Positions 59,654 to 64,000 of a stretch of 64,000 nucleotides of DNA are shown here, in pieces. Numbering within the stretch: the stretch's first letter is position 1; every line of letters starts with the position of its first letter. Both the position numbers and the translations under genes were made by a program. The stretch is from the NCBI GenBank assembly GCA_964036195.1, contig OZ038454.1, forward strand, positions 19,392,315 through 19,456,314, written 5' to 3'. The notes beneath the pieces are model-generated. The model was not told where the DNA came from and did no database searches. It saw only the letters and a list, made by a program, of their open reading frames with translations. The stretch comes from Sphaerolaimus hirsutus (Eukaryota > Nematoda > Chromadorea > Monhysterida > Sphaerolaimidae).

Positions 59654-60080
59654 GTAAACACCTTCCCGGTCAAGTAAGCCACCCATTTTTTCCTTTCACT
59701 TCGGAAGCTATATCTCGGGCTATGTTGGGGTTATAGAGCTGAAACTTTGTGAATATATACTTGTAACATCCCTCTACTCTGCATCAATGGGGGGAGGCAT
59801 GGCGACCAACTACAGGATGGGTCGCCCTATATGCAAAAATTTTTTGCCATGTTTTCAGTGTCCCAAACAAGTACACCACCCACTTGATTAGCTACACTAA
59901 AGGGGCTGTATCTCCAGTTGTGGGGGTGGTAGAAAGCTCAAATTGTAGGGGTATCTTGGCAACACCCACCCCTACTATACGGCAGTGGGGCAGCTCCCGA
60001 CAACCCACTACAGTTTGTGCCACACTGTATAGTTTTTTTTATTTTTAAAAACGACCCAAGTGTCCCAAGTAAGTATTGTA
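59650..60080. repeat. Repeat related to 1290-1683, opposite orientation
   Basis: TAAACACCTTCCCGGTCAAGT, CCACCCATTTTTTCCTTTCAC and GGCGACCCA-type blocks match the WBP11-intron repeat in reverse. The LTR retrotransposon follows at 60117. Confidence 0.6.
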
Positions 60081-60116
60081 TTGCTACTGTTGCCATGGTT
60101 ATTAGGTGGTGATTTA

Positions 60117-60792
60117 TGTTGGCACGTGTCCAAGAAAGTTGTTGACGTGGGTTATGGTAATTATCAGTTCAGACAAAAATATGGGCGTGGCAAGTTATGT
60201 GTGGGCGTGTAGCCCGTATAAAAGAGAGCATCTGCCAGTCATTTGGGGTTCGGAACCGGAATAGTGAAAATACATCAAGCTAGCAAAGCTAAGCTGCAGC
60301 TGAAAATAGTAGCTGAAAGTCCAAGTGACTGGATTTGAGGAACCCGTATGCTTGGCAGGTGCTGTGGAAGTTCAGTGCCGTGTGATCCAAGTATTGTGAG
60401 TGTTTGATATATTTAAGTGTTTGACCATCAATAAACTTGTGCCAAGGGGCAACGACCGGCTGCGTTTGGCTTGCAAAGTAACTCAGCAACACGACATCGA
60501 ACCTGCACTTCATCACGAGCGCTCAACCAAATCACATCAATAAACCCACATGCATAACATTGCATGTCATCGGTGAAGTCGCCGGGTATCCTTGTCATCC
60601 TCCTGAAGTTCGTCGTAGTCAGAGTGGACGTTGGAACCTGTAAAGGTGTAAGTCCAACTTCACATAGAAAAGTGGTGATTGTCTGTGGCGCCACGCAACG
60701 GTACGTCCCAGGTACGTTACAAATTTTGGTTTTTGTGGAAGTTGAAATTTGTGTGAAATTTAAAAAAAAAATTTTTTTTTGGGGGGAAGCCA
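60117..60792 (+). mobile_element. Putative 5' LTR of a retrotransposon
   Basis: It starts TGTTGGCACG and ends GGGGGG AAGCCA, i.e. TG...CA. It contains a TATA box (TATAAAAG, 60218-60225), downstream initiator-like sequence and AATAAA (60430-60435). TGGCGACAGTAGCC at 60797 resembles a Ty3/gypsy-type tRNA primer-binding site. The 3' LTR is outside the window, so the borders are inferred. Confidence 0.6.
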
Positions 60793-61009
60793 ATTCTGGC
60801 GACAGTAGCCACACCCGGCAAACAGCAGAAAGCGTCTGACGCTTTGAAACAGAAGATAGGCACCTGGTGCCTATATCCACACCGCAATGCAGGTGCAATA
60901 GGTGCGAGGCACCCATTGCCACTTTGCAAGTCCACAAGTTGGAAGTCCCTTTTGAGTAAAAATACACAAGTGAAAGACTAAAGGGGCACTCACACTTGAA
61001 AAACTCACG

Positions 61010-64000
61010 ATGGTGTTTGAGCTGCCGCCTCTGGTGCCCGAGTTTGACGCCGATGGCAAACTGATACTGCCCAGTCTGCCCGAGAACGTGGTTGAGGTGA
61101 AAACCATGGAGGAACTGGACGAGCAGATTGCCAATGTCACTCGCCAGCAGCAAATTCTGCAAAGTAAAAATTACTCTTTTGAAGATCGTAGCCTGCGCAC
61201 ACAATGTCGCGCCTATTTAGCTAGACTAGACGGTTTACTAGCCCAATTGAAAGCAGTGAAAAAAACATTAGTCACAGAAGAGGCGCTGCGTCGCGCAAAT
61301 GCACGCCGAAATGACCCGGGTGAAGTACAGGGGGGGTCAAAGGGGAACCCAAACGATCCCAATGCACCCAATGCAAACCCACCCGAAACAAACACCAACC
61401 CACCCAGTGTGCCTCCGGCGTCCGGTGATCCAAATGGGGGTCCGCCTACGGGGGTACAACGGCGCCTGTGGCTGCGAACCCGCCACCAGGACGAGGTCTG
61501 CCTCGCACCCCACCACCAGGCACGGCCAGCACGTCACCAACAGCGAGCGCGGTACCGACCATCTCTGCACAAGGTTCGATGGGGATGGGTGCAAATCCCC
61601 GCACCACTGTGATGACAACGGCGCGCCGTCGCGCATTCAGTGGATCTTTTACAAGTAATGTACATGGTACAACTATGGTCACAGCCCCTGGCTCAACCAA
61701 CAATGGTATGACGTCACCAGGAGGGGTACCACTCTTACAAAGGGATCCATCAGGGGCCCAGAGTCCACATAATAGCGCGTCAACGCGTGCAATGTCATCA
61801 CAGGGGGGAGGAGTTGGGGGAAATTTTCCAAACCAAGGGATACCCAACCGACCTGGTACCACTATTGATCTGGTAGGGGATGTGAAAGTGCCAATGACTG
61901 GGGGTACCGAATGGTACCAAAGGTATATGGATGACCGGGAACAGACGGTCGACTACTTGCGCAACGCCACAAACCAGCGCCTGCAAAATTTAGAACTTGA
62001 AATAGCTCATGCAAAGCGTGCCGCACTAAATGATAGCGTGAACCCCTATGAACTGGGGGGGGTAAGGATTCTGTACTTACAGGACCCTACATCACCGCCC
62101 TGAGCCAGAAATGCTGCGAATATGGGGGGGAGCGTGCTGAGGGAGCTATAAATCCCTCAGTGTGGATCAAACAGTTAGAGGTAGCACTATATTCACTTTG
62201 TATTCCAAAAAAGAAGTGGCCCTTGTGTCTGTCACTTCGCTTAAAAGGTGAACCCCTTAGGTGGTTGGCAGGGGTAGATGATGCAACTAGGGCTAATTAT
62301 CAAGAGCTAAAAAGGCAATTTTTACTGACTTATGAGAACACAGAAGTGCAAATGCGGGCACGAGATGAACTTTCTCGCACAAAACAACTCAAAAGTCAAT
62401 CTGTAAAGGAATTTTACCATATTTTAAGGGACATGCACGCATCTGCATTTGCACATCTGGATGAGATGACTAAAGAGCGTGATTTTCGCATACTGTTTGC
62501 CAACAGTATATCCCCCCAATTGCAAATTTTTTATAGGACCCTATCGCCAGCTGAACAAAACCAACCATTTCATACTCTGCTGGAGCGCTTATCCACCTAT
62601 GAAAGCCAAGTGACAGATACTTGTGCACCACTGTCATTTGAGGGTCGCCCTGTGGCCGTGTGGCCGGTTTGTGTTGAATAGGCGGCGGTTTGAAAGGCGC
62701 CCATATGGAGACCACGACAATGCCTCCACAAATCAGGCAAATGACCCCCTTAGTCAGCTGGAACGCCCGGCAGAAGTGTTGCAATCTGCGCGTACGGTCC
62801 ATAAAAATGATGAAAATGAATTTGTCCCCAGGGGTGTGGACATAGCAAAAAAATTGGATGAAATTTCTGGCGAGATAAAAAAAGGCACCGAAAGGGTTGA
62901 TAAATTAGAAGCCCAGTTTCGGGATGATGCCTCGGAAATGAGGCGGGCCATCTTAGAAGTAGGCCGAAAAGCGGCGGAAAATTCCACGCAGGTGCGTGGG
63001 ACAACTTTTCGCAGGGGGGGGGGAGGAAATCCAAATTTTCCAGGAAGTTCCCCAAGCCGAAACTTCCAAGGAAGTTCCCCTAATCGAAATTTTCAGAATA
63101 TGAACCCAGGTGGTCAAAATCAAAATTTAAATTCGAGCTTCACTTCAGCTCCCCCCAGTTCACCTAATTACGCCCAACAAAATTACCAAAACCAACAAAG
63201 CATGCGCGGCACCGGGTGGAACGCGCCATATCGCTCACAGGGGCCAGGTCCAAATACGGGCCAGGGTGCAGGTCCACCGCGCACATGCTATCAGTGCGGC
63301 CAAGTAGGTCACATTGCCCGTGCATGTACAGCCCCGCGCGCACAAAATAGGCAACCTGAGCGAGTGAATCATGTTTATCACTCTCTGTCAGCATTAGCCG
63401 CGGGGGTAACTTTTGAGGGTGACAAGGGTGAAGGGAACACCGTGGAACATTTGTTTTCCATTATTTCGGGGGGGTGCAAAAACTCTACAAAAATAGTATA
63501 CAGCACCAAATATGGCGCAAAGCGGCGCAAATGTTCTCATTTGGCCCTAAAGCCAAATGCTGTTGGGAATAGTGAGGAACAGGAACTAGAAAAAAATAAA
63601 AAAATAAAAAAATTGTTCCCTTCGCCCTCCAACCCACAGAGTGTGAAGCGGCCGCAGATGTCTGAAATAGGTGGCGCAATGCAGGTGGTCCCGTTGAAAT
63701 TGGACTCATTGCAGTTGGGCCCAATACGCACGGTCCCAACGGAGCGTGCAGGTGCGCAGAAAAGTGCAACCGCGGCGCCAGACGCGGTATGTGAAATTAC
63801 CTGCGGCAGCGAAAATTACTGCGCACAGGAAAATGTGAAAATAAGTGAAATTAATAAAGTAAAGGAAGGTAAATTTGTATTAGATCTATCCCTTTGCGCG
63901 AACCTGTCAACTAAAGCACAAGCAGAGAGGAATAATGACAAAGATAATGAAATTAGTCCAGTTGATAAAATTCAGTGTCGTGTTGACAAGTCCACGCAAT
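61010..64000 (+). pseudogene. LTR-retrotransposon gag region with frame breaks, open to window end
   Basis: Three or more reading frames must be combined. Segment 1 (61010 to about 61450) starts MVFELPPLVPEFDADGK with a coiled-coil-like QIANVTRQQQILQ. Segment 2 (about 61450-62060) is Pro/Thr/Gly-rich and ends with WYQRYMDDREQT. Segment 3 (about 62060-62660) is a retrotransposon capsid-type domain (SLRLKGEPLRWLAG, QFLLTYE, VKEFYHILRDM). Segment 4 (about 62660 to 64000) has a coiled coil, Asn/Gln-rich linker and one CCHC zinc knuckle, CYQCGQVGHIARAC (63286-63327), and stays open to the edge. Breaks lie near G runs (about 61435 and 62056-62063), so they may be assembly errors or real decay. Protease and polymerase would lie further right. 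A Ty3/gypsy-type element is likely. Confidence 0.8.

Overview
This is a gene-sparse, transposon-rich stretch of an animal nuclear genome. The proteins are clearly metazoan: WBP11, RIOK2, GTPBP1, a two-Ig membrane protein, a 7TM receptor and an ARHGAP19-like RhoGAP. They are split by spliceosomal introns, most of them GT-AG. The lineage cannot be fixed from the window. Transposon-derived introns and very high MITE load fit an aquatic invertebrate (such introns are known from appendicularian tunicates and several other aquatic eukaryotes), but this is inference.

Layout. 1-1754 holds the right part of a hAT-like element and fold-back repeats inside the first intron of a minus-strand WBP11 gene (exon 1 at 1755-1944). 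3019-7780 is a complete nine-exon RIOK2 (minus). It is divergent from a complete eleven-exon GTPBP1 (plus, 8592-21266), and 811 bp separate the two start codons. Intron 8 of GTPBP1 holds a second, antisense gene (13106-18514) for a small membrane-anchored protein with a Lys/Gly/Asp-rich repeat tail. 23063-30485 (plus) is a two-Ig, single-pass membrane protein. 33137-34993 (plus) is a compact 7TM receptor. 36468-45550 (minus) is a four-TM, possibly MS4A/CD20-like protein whose long first visible intron holds about 7 kb of nested elements. 48688-57150 (plus) is an ARHGAP19-like RhoGAP, with its 5' end not found. The right end is an LTR retrotransposon (LTR about 60117-60792, gag from 61010 running off the window with frame breaks).

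The most interesting system is a group of introner-like elements. All four introns of the 7TM receptor are 190-245 bp elements with matching inverted ends (GTGCCAGT[C/T]CC ... GG[A/G]ACTGsCCCC). Each is flanked by a 2-bp direct repeat, and removing them restores one continuous reading frame. The element supplies the GT donor and the duplicated target dinucleotide supplies the last two intron bases. Insertion at AG therefore gives GT-AG introns, while insertion at AT or TG gives apparent GT-AT and GT-TG introns. Related copies interrupt the nested antisense gene, a candidate exon near 59.4 kb, a 3' UTR, other transposons and introns.

The second theme is a set of hAT-type non-autonomous elements, about twenty with readable 8-bp target duplications. 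Each family carries its own short motif repeated many times in inverted orientation at the two ends (GATCCC, GGTACGGTA, GAACCGAACC, AAACGTTTT, CCGTTTTCC, GCGCCATGGCGC and others). Several otherwise different families share an internal GCGCGC-TT-GCGCGC palindrome. Many insertions are nested, so a relative order of events can be read directly.
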